Source: Clostridium homopropionicum DSM 5847 (GTDB taxonomy: Bacteria > Bacillota > Clostridia > Clostridiales > Clostridiaceae). Taken from it: DNA of 64,000 nucleotides. The notes beneath the pieces are model-generated. The model saw nothing but the letters and a program-made list of their open reading frames with translations. It had not been told where the DNA came from and ran no database searches. Positions 45,818 through 54,849 of the stretch are shown one piece after another (within the stretch, counting starts at the first letter, position 1; each line of letters opens with the position of its first letter). The stretch lies in the NCBI RefSeq assembly GCF_001263795.1, contig NZ_LHUR01000027.1, positions 1-64,000 on the forward strand, written 5' to 3'. The translations under genes and the position numbers were made by a program.

Positions 45818-46249
45818 CTATTTATTATCATTATTTATACTTATGTTTCGATATATTAAATCTGTCCTTTCTTCAAAACCAATAGACTCCCAGAATTTAT
45901 TCCCTAATTGGTTTTTTTCAAAAGCAACAAGTGCAATTTTATTAATACCTTCTATATGCATTGACTTTATAACAGCATCAACTAAGGCTTTCCCAACTCC
46001 TCTTTTGCGGAATGATTCATTTACAGCAGTATGATAAATAAAACCTCTGCGTCCATCATGTCCACAAAGTATTACACCAACAATTTTGTTATTCTCAATG
46101 GTAACAAAGTTAGAGCTAGGATTTCTTTTAATAAATTTTTCAATTCCTTCTTTTGAATCATCTAAGCTTCTCATTCCCATACCATCTATTGAAGTCCACA
46201 ACTGGTATACTTCTTCATAATCTTCTATTGTCATTATCCTTATTTCCAT
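45818..46249 (-). CDS. GNAT-family N-acetyltransferase
   Basis: A 143-residue GNAT: RIMTIEDYEEVYQLW, acetyl-CoA loop FRKRGVGKALVDAVI, and LGNKFWESIGFEERTDLI. It lies 13 bp after the next GNAT upstream, the start of a run of four GNAT genes (45818-48869) broken by one membrane protein. Substrate unknown. Confidence 0.85.
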   Translation of the reverse strand: MEIRIMTIEDYEEVYQLWTSIDGMGMRSLDDSKEGIEKFIKRNPSSNFVTIENNKIVGVILCGHDGRRGFIYHTAVNESFRKRGVGKALVDAVIKSMHIEGINKIALVAFEKNQLGNKFWESIGFEERTDLIYRNISINNDNK

Positions 46250-46262
46250 ATTTTCTACACCT

Positions 46263-46811
46263 CTATTTATCTACAAATCTTCCCATCACAACTGTATTAT
46301 AATAGTTACCATCTTTATGTATACGATCCTTTATTAGCAATCCTTCTTCTACAAATCCATACCTTTTATATAATTCAATTGCTTTTCTATTTGCTTGTAC
46401 CACTTTTAATGAAATTTTCTCAATTCCAGTAGTATCTGCCCATAATAAAATATTCTCTAGTAGTGTTTTGCCAATTCCATAACCCCAGTATTCATTTGAT
46501 ATGCATATTCCAAACTCTGCTTTATGTCTGAATCTACTTAGTTTATTTCCTTCACAGCGAGTAAATCCAATAATTTTACTTTCTACTTCTGCAACTAGAA
46601 ATAAAGTTTTTTCCGCTATTGAATCTTCATAGATTATTTTTTCAAAGTCTTCTGGAGTTAATAAAGCTTCACCTGGTTCCCTATCAAGATTTTCTGTTTC
46701 TCCATCAATTTTAAATCTTAATTTAGATAATTCAGCTGCATCACTCTTTGTTGGGCATCGCAATGTCCAGGTTATACCTTTGTCTTCTATTCTTTTGCTT
46801 TCAATAATCAT
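46263..46811 (-). CDS. GNAT-family N-acetyltransferase
   Basis: A 182-residue GNAT: WTLRCPTKSDAAELSKLRF, acetyl-CoA loop WGYGIGKTLLENIL, and AIELYKRYGFVEEGLLIKDR. This form resembles L-amino-acid or SpeG-like acetyltransferases. It lies 18 bp after the GNAT at 46830 and 13 bp before the GNAT at 45818. Confidence 0.85.
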   Translation of the reverse strand: MIIESKRIEDKGITWTLRCPTKSDAAELSKLRFKIDGETENLDREPGEALLTPEDFEKIIYEDSIAEKTLFLVAEVESKIIGFTRCEGNKLSRFRHKAEFGICISNEYWGYGIGKTLLENILLWADTTGIEKISLKVVQANRKAIELYKRYGFVEEGLLIKDRIHKDGNYYNTVVMGRFVDK

Positions 46812-46829
46812 TTATTACCTCCATTTTAA

Positions 46830-47393
46830 TTATAAATCCGCTTTTAAGAATGAATACAAATCTAAATCAACAAGCCCTTTTCCTGTCCAAATTTTCCCTT
46901 GCCTTATAGTACCTTCTTTTGTAAATCCACTTCTTTCCAACACATTTTTTGACTTAATGTTATTAGACATGACAAATGCTTGTACCCTATTCACTCCCAC
47001 TGTGTTTAATAAATAATCACATAATGCTTCTACAGTTTTAGTAGCAAACCCATGTCCCCAGTAATCTTCATTTAAGGTGTATCCAATTGTGACCATGTTT
47101 ACTTTTTCCTCAAAATCAAATATTTCAGCCACTCCAATAAGCTTTTTCACATCTTCATTTAGATAAATTCCAAGAAATATGATTTTCTTTTTACCAAAAT
47201 CTCTTTCAAAATGAGTAATCATATTTTCAACGGTAGCTATATTCTTTTTTGCTTTTCCTGGTCTATATTTAAATATGTTTTCATTACTGTATATTAGATA
47301 AAGATTCTCTAAATCTGACTTTTCTATTTTTCTAAGAGTAATCTCTCTTGTTTCAATAAACGGAAACTTTAAAAATAAATTTGTGTCTTCCAT
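46830..47393 (-). CDS. GNAT-family N-acetyltransferase (RimJ/RimL-like)
   Basis: About 187 residues: FIETREITLRKIEKSDLENL, YWGHGFATKTVEALCDYLL and NVLERSGFTKEGTIRQGK mark the RimJ/RimL branch. I chose the second of two adjacent ATGs, which has a seven-base spacing to AAGGAG. Likely in one transcript with the two GNATs downstream. Confidence 0.85.
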   Translation of the reverse strand: MEDTNLFLKFPFIETREITLRKIEKSDLENLYLIYSNENIFKYRPGKAKKNIATVENMITHFERDFGKKKIIFLGIYLNEDVKKLIGVAEIFDFEEKVNMVTIGYTLNEDYWGHGFATKTVEALCDYLLNTVGVNRVQAFVMSNNIKSKNVLERSGFTKEGTIRQGKIWTGKGLVDLDLYSFLKADL

Positions 47394-47407
47394 CATATTT
47401 CTCCTTA

Positions 47408-47977
47408 CTATTTTAGTGGCTTTTGTTCAGCATACCACGGGGATATATTATCCTTAATTCTGATTAATTCTTTTCCATCTGCAGAAAGCCCAATAATCTC
47501 AAAATCTGAGCCTTGGAATTTATTCATATACATAAGCCATATCCTTTCGTCTTTAGCATTAATGATTTTTGCTTCTCCCTCAATATTCCTTTTCTTTTCA
47601 ATAACTTTTATTTTCTTAATTTCAGGATTACCTATAATCCCGAAGTATATAGGGAATGGTGTTTTTTCAATGTTAGGATAATATGCATAAGAAAAACCAA
47701 ATTTTTTTGCTGAAACTCTTACATCTCCCGTTCCTCCATATATATATTTATAAACATTAAACGTTTTTCTTACGAAACATGTTGAAAAATCATTCCAATC
47801 TTTTGTTGTATAAAACACTATACTTCCTTTATCAGCTTTTTCTTCATAAATAATTTTTATTGGATTTGAAGAACTTATTGCCTTTTCTATGGTTTTTTCA
47901 CCATCATTAAATTTAAATATTATAAAAGCTAAAATAATCATTATTGCTAAAATAACAAGGCTAGCTATCTTTTTCAT
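47408..47977 (-). CDS. Membrane-anchored protein of unknown function
   Basis: About 189 residues with one N-terminal helix (SLVILAIMIILAFIIFKFND) and an extracytoplasmic part (YEEKADKGSIVFYTTKDW, FGFSYAYYPNIEKTPFPIYF). It resembles small clostridial surface proteins but I cannot name the family. The ATG at 47977 has GGAGG upstream. It is framed by GNAT genes on both sides. Confidence 0.7.
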   Translation of the reverse strand: MKKIASLVILAIMIILAFIIFKFNDGEKTIEKAISSSNPIKIIYEEKADKGSIVFYTTKDWNDFSTCFVRKTFNVYKYIYGGTGDVRVSAKKFGFSYAYYPNIEKTPFPIYFGIIGNPEIKKIKVIEKKRNIEGEAKIINAKDERIWLMYMNKFQGSDFEIIGLSADGKELIRIKDNISPWYAEQKPLK

Positions 47978-48017
47978 AAATTCCTCCAATTTTAAACAGC
48001 ATAGATTTTAAATGCCT

Positions 48018-48869
48018 CTAAAATTCATATCTATAATAATCAACTTGAAAATCAATCTGAAAGCCACACTTTTTATATAAATTAAAAGCCCTTGGGTTTT
48101 CCGAGTCCACATCAAGCACCACTTTATCTGATTTTTTAAATCCCTCAATCAGCGCTGCTTTAACTAGCTCCTTTCCAAATCCTTTTCCGCGATGCGGTGT
48201 TGCAATACCTAGACCATAAAGAAAAGAACTTGCTTCTTTATAGTTAAAATCAAAAACTCCTACAGGCACTCCTTCTTTATAAACTATAAATCCCTTTCTA
48301 TTTTTAAAATTAATTACAGCATCAATAAAATTACTGTCTCCCTCTAATTCAGGGAAAGCATCATGAGTAATTTCTGTAAATATCTCTCTATTTTCATTAT
48401 TTACCTGAATAAGCTGTAGCTCAGGATATTCTATCAAAGCTTTTGAATTACTATAAGACATCTTGTATTCAGAATGATGTGATTTTACATCTTCAAAGGT
48501 TTTTATTACAGAAGCACCTGATTTACTTTTAGGTTCCACAACAAATAAAACTTTGTTTACCCCTGCAGCAAGTAATGTTTCTCTGGCTGTTTGAAACAAT
48601 TTTTTAAAGTGTCCTTTTCTCCTATGCTCGGGATGTGTAACTGCTTTTATTTCAGCTTCGAAAGAAGTTGGAATAAAAGTAGTTAAAAAAGCAACTAATT
48701 CATTATTTTCATATCCCATGTAGAAACATGGCAGTTCCTTATTAAAATTAATTTCATTTGATAAAAAAGCATAATTTTCTAAAGCATCTTCTTTAAAAGC
48801 AGCATTTTCTAAATTTAAAATACTAGCCATTTGGTCTCCTGTTAATCTATTTGTCTTTTCAATTATCAT
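48018..48869 (-). CDS. Tandem-GNAT acetyltransferase
   Basis: About 283 residues with two GNAT modules. The first has AVTHPEHRRKGHFKKLFQTA and the second has IATPHRGKGFGKELVKAALI with NPRAFNLYKKCGFQIDFQ. In such double forms the C-terminal copy is usually the catalytic one. The ATG at 48869 follows GAGGTG. Substrate unknown. Confidence 0.83.
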   Translation of the reverse strand: MIIEKTNRLTGDQMASILNLENAAFKEDALENYAFLSNEINFNKELPCFYMGYENNELVAFLTTFIPTSFEAEIKAVTHPEHRRKGHFKKLFQTARETLLAAGVNKVLFVVEPKSKSGASVIKTFEDVKSHHSEYKMSYSNSKALIEYPELQLIQVNNENREIFTEITHDAFPELEGDSNFIDAVINFKNRKGFIVYKEGVPVGVFDFNYKEASSFLYGLGIATPHRGKGFGKELVKAALIEGFKKSDKVVLDVDSENPRAFNLYKKCGFQIDFQVDYYRYEF

Positions 48870-48884
48870 GCTATACACCTCATA

Positions 48885-49169
48885 TTAATTTTCATTTTTT
48901 TCATGCAATACCTTATTAACGAGATATTTTGCTTCCTCATAATCTCTTTCCTTAACGGAAATAGTGTATTGTGCATCATACTCCATGTTCATTCCAACTC
49001 TTTCAAAACTTATCATATCTCTGTCTCTTAAATGTTTCATTAGCTTATAAGCATACTTAATATTGTTTTCTTTAAGAATATTTATTACCTTAGCTACCTC
49101 TTCTATTGAATATCCAATGTACATATCTTGTTTATTAAAAAAGATTATTAACTTATCAAATAACTGCAT
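48885..49169 (-). CDS. Hypothetical protein
   Basis: A 94-residue soluble protein (LFDKLIIFFNKQDMYIGYSI, EEVAKVINILKENNIKYAYK, AQYTISVKERDYEEAKYLV). The pattern is like small single-domain proteins of mixed alpha/beta fold, and I do not recognise the family. It is followed closely by the tandem GNAT gene (16 bp). Confidence 0.65.
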   Translation of the reverse strand: MQLFDKLIIFFNKQDMYIGYSIEEVAKVINILKENNIKYAYKLMKHLRDRDMISFERVGMNMEYDAQYTISVKERDYEEAKYLVNKVLHEKNEN

Positions 49170-49212
49170 TGAATATCTCTCCTTATAAATTTCATTATTT
49201 AAAATATTATAG

Positions 49213-50091
49213 CTATTGTGCTTTAAGCACTATATGCTCTTCTTTATCTTTCCATTTAATTGTATACTTAATCTCAGCTTTTTCCTCAAGCATTGAACCA
49301 CCACCGCCGCCAATATCTGCATAACCTTCTTTATTAAGTCCTAGTCCGTTAAAGTTGCCTTTCCCATGTGTAGTATCATATTCAAAGATAATTAGGCCTA
49401 CGCTGCCTATATCTGTCTTTTTGTATTTGAGTTTAGGATATTGAGCACTGTAGCTATCATAGTGAAGTCCATTTTCATCTTCAATCCAATGCTCATAATA
49501 TCTTAAAGTAAAGGTTCCTTCCCAATTCTCACTTTCTCCTTTGTAAACTCTTTCTTTACCATCATTCAGAAATTTAAATACAGTATTAGAAATTAATTCT
49601 CTTGTCTTAAAAATACTTATAAAATCCTCTTCAGTCTTTGGTATCTCAGAAGGAATGAAAACAATAAGAGCATTTTTAGCATTATAGGGAACTTCTTCAA
49701 AAGAATATGAGTTACTATATCTATTAGTTTCATTTAATACTTCTTCTCTTTCCTGAAAAGATTTGAAAATATATATTAAAATAGTGTCTTTATTATCGGC
49801 AATTTTATAAATAGAAGGTTTTATTCCTTTTAAATCAAAATCATCAGTTGATTTCAATTTACCTTCCTTAAGATATATATTTTGTTTTTTAAACACTTTA
49901 ACTATATCATTTAAGGTTAGTACATTATTTTTAAAATTTTCATCTGCCTTGTGTTCTAATATTCCTACTGTTATAGTTAATATTACTATAACAGCTGCTA
50001 TCCCCCAAACTTTTAATTTTTTTATGGAATTTTTTGAAGTTATAGATTGTGACAAATTTTTAATTAAATTATTTACTTCATATCTACTCAT
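49213..50091 (-). CDS. Membrane-anchored hypothetical protein
   Basis: A 292-residue protein with one helix (VWGIAAVIVILTITVGILEH, about residues 27-46) and an extracytoplasmic region (FVPY.. motifs EEVPYNAKNALIVFIPSE, EGTFTLRYYEHW, YADIGGGGGSM). The N-terminus is cytoplasmic and basic. No family recognised; some features recall membrane proteins with anti-sigma-like topology, not asserted. No anchor other than the helix. Confidence 0.65.
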   Translation of the reverse strand: MSRYEVNNLIKNLSQSITSKNSIKKLKVWGIAAVIVILTITVGILEHKADENFKNNVLTLNDIVKVFKKQNIYLKEGKLKSTDDFDLKGIKPSIYKIADNKDTILIYIFKSFQEREEVLNETNRYSNSYSFEEVPYNAKNALIVFIPSEIPKTEEDFISIFKTRELISNTVFKFLNDGKERVYKGESENWEGTFTLRYYEHWIEDENGLHYDSYSAQYPKLKYKKTDIGSVGLIIFEYDTTHGKGNFNGLGLNKEGYADIGGGGGSMLEEKAEIKYTIKWKDKEEHIVLKAQ

Positions 50092-50146
50092 TATTTCAAT
50101 TTACCTCACTAATTAACTTTTTAATTATTATACTTTTGTCATGTGA

Positions 50147-50182
50147 AAATTTACTTGTTTGAAATAGTTAATACTCCAGCAC
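50147..50182. repeat. 36-bp direct repeat, copy 1
   Basis: This segment matches 53863-53898 with two mismatches. It covers the last codons of the membrane-protein gene 50151-50552 and codes in both places for AGVLTISN and a basic residue. The match ends sharply at GCAC on the gene-internal side. Confidence 0.75.
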
Positions 50183-50552
50183 TTAGTTTTGGAAGGGATA
50201 TTAATAAAGCTCCTAAAATTGATATGTTAAATATAGCTGTTTGGATTATGATTCTTCTATCTTTTTTTATTTTATATGACTTAAAATTTAATATATTCAT
50301 CACTATTAGAAAGCTTAAAAGTCCCAAAGAAAAAATGAAATAAGCTAAAATATTTTTAATCATTATAGTTGATATAATAACCACAAAATATGCTATCCTC
50401 TCTTTGAAACATCCTTCAGACCCTTCTCTAAACCTAAATATTAATGAATTGTATTGACCATTCTTATATCTATTAATATCAAATAATACTATTATTAATA
50501 TTGAAGCTATGGCAATAACCGTCATTGTAATATCCATTACAGTCAACATCAT
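50151..50552 (-). CDS. Membrane protein with chimeric C-terminus
   Basis: A 133-residue protein with about four helices (VIAIASILIIVLFDI, YFVVIISTIMIKNILAYFIF, LGLLSFLIVMNIL, QTAIFNISILGALLISLP). The last nine residues (AGVLTISNK) and the DNA beneath them match the 3' end of the methyltransferase pseudogene at 53867. The natural C-terminus was probably replaced by recombination. GGAGGA precedes the ATG. Function unknown. Confidence 0.65.
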   Translation of the reverse strand: MMLTVMDITMTVIAIASILIIVLFDINRYKNGQYNSLIFRFREGSEGCFKERIAYFVVIISTIMIKNILAYFIFSLGLLSFLIVMNILNFKSYKIKKDRRIIIQTAIFNISILGALLISLPKLSAGVLTISNK

Positions 50553-50680
50553 AATTCATCCTCCTGTCTAGTATTACTTCCATTCCATAATATACAAATA
50601 TTCCTTCTAATATATTTAGGTGCTACTTGGATTCGTATACTATATATAGATTATAAACCACAATTTTACATAATACTATG

Positions 50681-50709
50681 AAAAAATAGTCCCCCAGTAA
50701 AGGACTATT
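50681..50709 (-). terminator. Terminator downstream of the gene at 50808
   Basis: AATAGTCC (50685-50692) pairs with GGACTATT (50702-50709), followed on the minus strand by TTTTTC. It is the only clear terminator between 49 and 52 kb. Confidence 0.75.
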
Positions 50710-50807
50710 GCAAAATATTGAATCTAAGGCTAAATAAATATTACTTATTCCATTCCAAAAGCTTAATTGAAGAATAATTGTTTGAAGCTGAAGTTGCATA
50801 TAATAAA

Positions 50808-51236
50808 CTATTTAAGCTTTACAGTTTCTTCTGTTGAAATCTTTATATCAGTAATAAGGTTTTGTATATCTTGCGCAAATATTTCACTAGTATCAATAAT
50901 TATTTTCCCATTAACTTGAATTTTACCATTAGGTTTAATATTTTTATTTACAATAACTGTCGTTTCCTTACTTAATATTTTATTCTTTATTGACTCATTA
51001 ATGGATGGTTCAATAGTTTTTATAAAAATATCCTTTCCATTTGTGTTAGTTAGTTCAACTGAATAAGAATATTCCGACTCGCCATTATTATCGGCTAATA
51101 AATAACTCAAACTACTGGTTTCAAGCCCCCCTTTTGTCTCAATTTTAAGGCTCAAATTCTTATATCCTAAAATACATATTGATGCACAAAGGCATAGGGT
51201 TAATATAATTATTGTTGCTGCTGATTTCTTCGACAT
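50808..51236 (-). CDS. Membrane-anchored hypothetical protein
   Basis: A 142-residue protein with one N-terminal helix (AATIIILTLCLCASICILG) and an extracytoplasmic part with ETVKLK at the end. It overlaps the upstream Nudix gene by 28 bp in another frame; the ATG has GGAG twelve bases upstream, a long spacing, so initiation may be weak or coupled. I do not recognise the family. Confidence 0.6.
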   Translation of the reverse strand: MSKKSAATIIILTLCLCASICILGYKNLSLKIETKGGLETSSLSYLLADNNGESEYSYSVELTNTNGKDIFIKTIEPSINESIKNKILSKETTVIVNKNIKPNGKIQVNGKIIIDTSEIFAQDIQNLITDIKISTEETVKLK

Positions 51237-51682
51237 ATAAATTTTTCACTCCTATTAATATCTAGTGTATAGTACTTTTCTACCTTTTTGAATAGATGGG
51301 GCTGAATTAAAGGATAAGTAAGATTTTTAGGTATACTATCAAACAACTTAATTTCGCCTATTTCAGAATCGGGTAATTCTTCAAGGTGCGTAATTTCAGC
51401 GCAGAATAGTTGTCCAAATGTTTCACTTTCTCCATTATCTACTGAATAAATGCATACTGGCTTAATATCAAAACATTTTGCTCCTGTTTCTTCAAATAAT
51501 TCTCTGGAAGCAGCGTTATTAATATATTCATTTTCCTCTCTATGACCACCTGGAATTTCCCATGTAGTTCTCTCTTTATGCTTTACAAATATCCATTTCC
51601 CTTTGTATCTTGCCATAATGACTGCATATAAAAGCTTGCTATTCAATTCCTCATTTAAATCATAAAAATTTACCTTTATCAT
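51209..51682 (-). CDS. Nudix hydrolase
   Basis: A 157-residue protein with a complete Nudix box GHREENEYINNAASRELFEE followed by TGA, in the GX5EX7REUXEEXGU form. WIFVKHKERTTWEIPGG opens the fold. It would cleave a nucleoside diphosphate linked to another group; substrate unknown. A GNAT-like context of small detoxifying enzymes surrounds it. Confidence 0.87.
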   Translation of the reverse strand: MIKVNFYDLNEELNSKLLYAVIMARYKGKWIFVKHKERTTWEIPGGHREENEYINNAASRELFEETGAKCFDIKPVCIYSVDNGESETFGQLFCAEITHLEELPDSEIGEIKLFDSIPKNLTYPLIQPHLFKKVEKYYTLDINRSEKFICRRNQQQQ

Positions 51683-51711
51683 AATTACCTCTCAATTTTT
51701 TGCATCAATAT

Positions 51712-52749
51712 TTATATAACTGCAGCTTCTAAAATCGAAAATGATACATTATTACAATCAATTTCTGCTAAAGCACCATAGGGAAGGCATATTTTAGGCT
51801 CTGTATGGCCAAAGTTCATATTATATAGAATAGATAGATCTTCTTTATGAAATTCTTTCATAACCTTTTTTATTGCCATTTTATATTCCTCGTAATATTC
51901 TTCATCTTGAGGCTTGCCCCAAACAATACCTTTTATTCTGTCTAATATTCCGTTAATACCATAGTTTCTTAGTCCACATTCAATGTACCATGCTGGTGGT
52001 TTTTCTTCTGATGTCTCTAAAAATAAAATGGAGTCATCAAAATCCTCAAGTTTCGGAAAAACTTCTGTTCCTCGAAGCATATCTAATACTTCAAAGCACC
52101 CTCCAATTAAATGCCCCTGCACAATTCCCTTGCCTTGTAAAAGCTCATAGCCATGATTGGTTTTATACTTTCTTTGAATTAACTTGTTTTTTTCTTCCCA
52201 AGGCAAATATTCACTTGTCCATTCCAATGTAGGTTCAATTTTTCCTATGGCTTCTGAACTAAACAATGTTTTTTCTAGATATTCAATAGTATATTGATTC
52301 ATTGACACATTTTCTGCAAAATCAACCAATAGAGTTGGCCCATAAATACTTGATATACCTGCCTTATAGCAAAATAAATGCGTTGTTGTACTATCAGAAT
52401 ATCCCATAAAAATCTTTGGATTATTACTAATGATATTAAAATCTATATATGGTAGCATACGTATACTTTCAATTCCTCCAATACAAGCAATAATACCTTT
52501 GATTGAATTATCTTGAAATGCATTCATTAAATCCTCAGCTCGTTTTTCCGGATGATTATATATAAATTCTGTTCCTGCAAGAGTATGCTTCATTTCAATA
52601 ACTTCTAAGCCAAAAACCTGTTGAAGGCGTTCTTTCCCTTGGTTGTAGCGCCATAGTATATCGGCATCACCTGCACCTCCCCATGACAAACTAACTAATG
52701 CTATTTTATCTCCACGGTTTAACTTACAAGGTTTCTTCAATGTTTTCAT
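51712..52749 (-). CDS. S66 peptidase (LD-carboxypeptidase / MccF-like)
   Basis: A 345-residue S66-family serine peptidase. The nucleophile is in IFMGYSDSTTTHLF, the Glu in LFLETSEEKPPAWY, and the His in NMNFGHTEPKICLPYGA. N-terminal GDKIALVSLSWGGAGD is typical. Members cut murein tetrapeptides (LdcA) or give immunity to microcin C-like aminoacyl nucleotides (MccF). The TEPK-type loop and insertion lean toward the MccF side, but I do not assert it. Single gene. Confidence 0.83.
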   Translation of the reverse strand: MKTLKKPCKLNRGDKIALVSLSWGGAGDADILWRYNQGKERLQQVFGLEVIEMKHTLAGTEFIYNHPEKRAEDLMNAFQDNSIKGIIACIGGIESIRMLPYIDFNIISNNPKIFMGYSDSTTTHLFCYKAGISSIYGPTLLVDFAENVSMNQYTIEYLEKTLFSSEAIGKIEPTLEWTSEYLPWEEKNKLIQRKYKTNHGYELLQGKGIVQGHLIGGCFEVLDMLRGTEVFPKLEDFDDSILFLETSEEKPPAWYIECGLRNYGINGILDRIKGIVWGKPQDEEYYEEYKMAIKKVMKEFHKEDLSILYNMNFGHTEPKICLPYGALAEIDCNNVSFSILEAAVI

Positions 52750-52793
52750 ATCTATCTTCCCACTTTCTTATCTTCAGCTTGTCTCATATGTAT

Positions 52794-53213
52794 TCAACCT
52801 ATAGCTGGTTCAAAATTAACATTCTTCCAATTCCATCTTGCCATTTTTTCACTAAAAACTTTGTGCATATCGGTTATAGAATTAATATCTGCATCAATCC
52901 ATTTATATTTATCATGTTCGTATGATACTTTAACCTCATAATTTTTAGCTTTACATAGATATATAATTCCTGTAATTTGATAATTTTCAGCCAGAAAATT
53001 CCAAGTATCTAAAACTCTAATCGGAGTAACTAAAAGACCTGCCTCCTCTAATATTTGTCTTTCCAAAGTTTCTTCAGCAGTTTCTCCAAATTCCATTCTT
53101 CCTCCAGGTAGTTCCCAGACATTCTCTTCTACTCCTGTTTTATGCATAATCAAAAATTTGCCTTCGTTGAGTATAAAAGCTTTAACTGCAAAATATATTT
53201 TTTTATCTTCCAT
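52794..53213 (-). CDS. Nudix hydrolase
   Basis: A 139-residue Nudix protein. The box is GGRMEFGETAEETLERQILE followed by EAGL, with one shift against the strict form (Gln before Ile). LIMHKTGVEENVWELPGG precedes it. It resembles MutT/ADP-ribose-type small hydrolases; substrate unknown. Confidence 0.83.
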   Translation of the reverse strand: MEDKKIYFAVKAFILNEGKFLIMHKTGVEENVWELPGGRMEFGETAEETLERQILEEAGLLVTPIRVLDTWNFLAENYQITGIIYLCKAKNYEVKVSYEHDKYKWIDADINSITDMHKVFSEKMARWNWKNVNFEPAIG

Positions 53214-53303
53214 AATAATTCTTTCTCCCTAATTTATGTTTTATATTAGAATTCGTATTATAAATATATAATGTCTATCTTAAACTTTCTTTTAAAATAT
53301 GCT

Positions 53304-53837
53304 TCAATCGATTATTAATCCCATTTGCAAAGAGTCATAGAACTCACCATTAATTAAAAAATCTCTTTTTAAAACTCCTTCTTCTAAGAAGCCAAGCCTC
53401 TTATATAAAGATATGCCTCGCGTGTTATCTGTTCTAGTTCTCAAATTAATTTTTCTAATTAATCCAGAATTTTTACTCCATTTAATTAAATATTTTATTA
53501 ATTCTTCGCCAATCCCATTTCCCCAATATGCTTTAAGTATACTTACGCCAAACTCTCCAACATGAGCATTTCTCTGTCTTGTTCCTCCAGAAAAGTTTAA
53601 GTTTCCAACCACTTTCCCATTTACCTCTGCTATAATGAATAATGCATTTTCCTTTTTCAAGGAATTATCAATATATTCTTCTTCCTGTTCAATACTTCTC
53701 CCGAACTGATCTCTTCCAAAGGTTAAAAAATCCGATTCACCACCAATTACATTAAGATATTCTATTAATGATTTAGCGTCTGATTTTTTAGCCTTTCTAA
53801 TTAATACTTTTTCATTATTAACCTTCATTTCTTTCAT
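53304..53837 (-). CDS. GNAT-family N-acetyltransferase
   Basis: About 177 residues: RKAKKSDAKSLIEYLNVIGG, acetyl-CoA loop YWGNGIGEELIKYLIKW, and GISLYKRLGFLEEGVLKRD. The start at 53837 has GGAG nine bases upstream; the frame opens at 53861. It lies 30 bp after the broken methyltransferase gene. Confidence 0.83.
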   Translation of the reverse strand: MKEMKVNNEKVLIRKAKKSDAKSLIEYLNVIGGESDFLTFGRDQFGRSIEQEEEYIDNSLKKENALFIIAEVNGKVVGNLNFSGGTRQRNAHVGEFGVSILKAYWGNGIGEELIKYLIKWSKNSGLIRKINLRTRTDNTRGISLYKRLGFLEEGVLKRDFLINGEFYDSLQMGLIID

Positions 53838-53862
53838 TAAATATAGCTCCTTATTATTCATT

Positions 53863-53898
53863 AAATTTATCTGTTTGAAATAGTTAATACTCCAGCAC
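53863..53898. repeat. 36-bp direct repeat, copy 2
   Basis: Matches 50147-50182 at 34 of 36 positions. Here it forms the native-looking end of a methyltransferase (SHCAGVLTISNR), since related enzymes end in a similar AGVxxI motif. This copy is therefore the likely donor. Confidence 0.75.
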
Positions 53899-54494
53899 AG
53901 TGAGATATTTTTGTATACTCATAAAAATATTTATAATTTAGATCTTTTTTAATTTCTTCTGCTATGAAATAAACTTCATCATTATCCCAGTATTCCTTGT
54001 ATTTTTCCTTACTTTTTTCAAATTCACTGCTTGTCTCAAAAGATATATCACCTATAAGTATCTTCCCTTTTTCAAATAGTAAAGTAGAAAGTGATTTTAT
54101 AAAGTCAACTTTTTCTTTATCTTTTAAATGATGAATTGCATAGGTGCTAATAATATAATCAAATTTATAATTTCTAATTTCATATGGTAAGCCTTTAGTA
54201 AAGTCCCAATTTATTAACGTTGCATTGGGCATTTTCTGCTTTGCAATATCAATCATATTACTTGAGAAATCAATACCTGTAATATTGCAGCCAGAATTAT
54301 ATAGCTGGGTAGTTAAAATTCCAGTTCCAAATCCAATATCTAAAACCTTAGCATTATCTTTTTCCCTAGCCTGAATAAATATAATTTAATACATCTTTAT
54401 AGCCTGCAAAGGGATATTCATTGCTTTCCTCACTTAAATTTACGCTCTTATCATAATCATCTGCCCATAAATCAAAACCTTTTCTATCTAACAT
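53867..54494 (-). pseudogene. Class I SAM methyltransferase, frameshifted
   Basis: From the ATG at 54494 (RBS GGAG nine bases upstream) the frame reads MLDRKGFDLWADDYDKSVNL to KDVLNYIYSG and stops. One frame over it continues IQAREKDNAKVLDIGFGTGI, then MIDIAKQKMPNATL, to the normal end SHCAGVLTISNR at 53867. A four-base tandem duplication near 54374 explains the shift: removing it gives an unbroken 208-codon gene. It is a YrrT-like enzyme by motifs (VLDIGFGTG, YAIHHLKDKEK). An assembly error is possible. Confidence 0.8.
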
Positions 54495-54538
54495 TCTCAT
54501 TATCTCCTGTCTATAAATATAAGTTATATAAATTATTT

Positions 54539-54707
54539 TTAATCACAACCGCTTCCATCTGAGTCTCCGCAGTCACAATTGTTATCTGAACAGCTCTGAT
54601 CACAGCAATTGTCTGATGAACAATGATCAGTATAACTATCAAAAGAATTATGATTTGCAATATTTTGTAAACTACAAAAATAAAAAAATCACCATTATTA
54701 TTCCCAT
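54539..54707 (-). pseudogene. Small Cys-rich protein gene with frameshift
   Basis: AGGTGG lies seven bases before an ATG at 54707 that starts MGIIMVIFLFL and stops. One frame over, the strand reads CSLQNIANHNSFDSYTDH, then CSSDNCCDQSCSDNNCDCGD and SDGSGCD to a stop at 54539. A one-base slip in the T-run near 54686 would join them into a roughly 50-residue membrane-anchored peptide with nine or ten Cys. This could be a metal-binding or structural peptide. I know no matching family. Confidence 0.45.
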
Positions 54708-54849
54708 TAAATTGCCACCTGATATTTCTTAAATATTACTAAAATAACATTCTTTATATAAGAATATATAATAGAAATACAGTATTGTTACACCTTATAA
54801 TAAAAAGGTGAATTAATTCAATCACACAGTATTCTCATAGTTAGTATAA

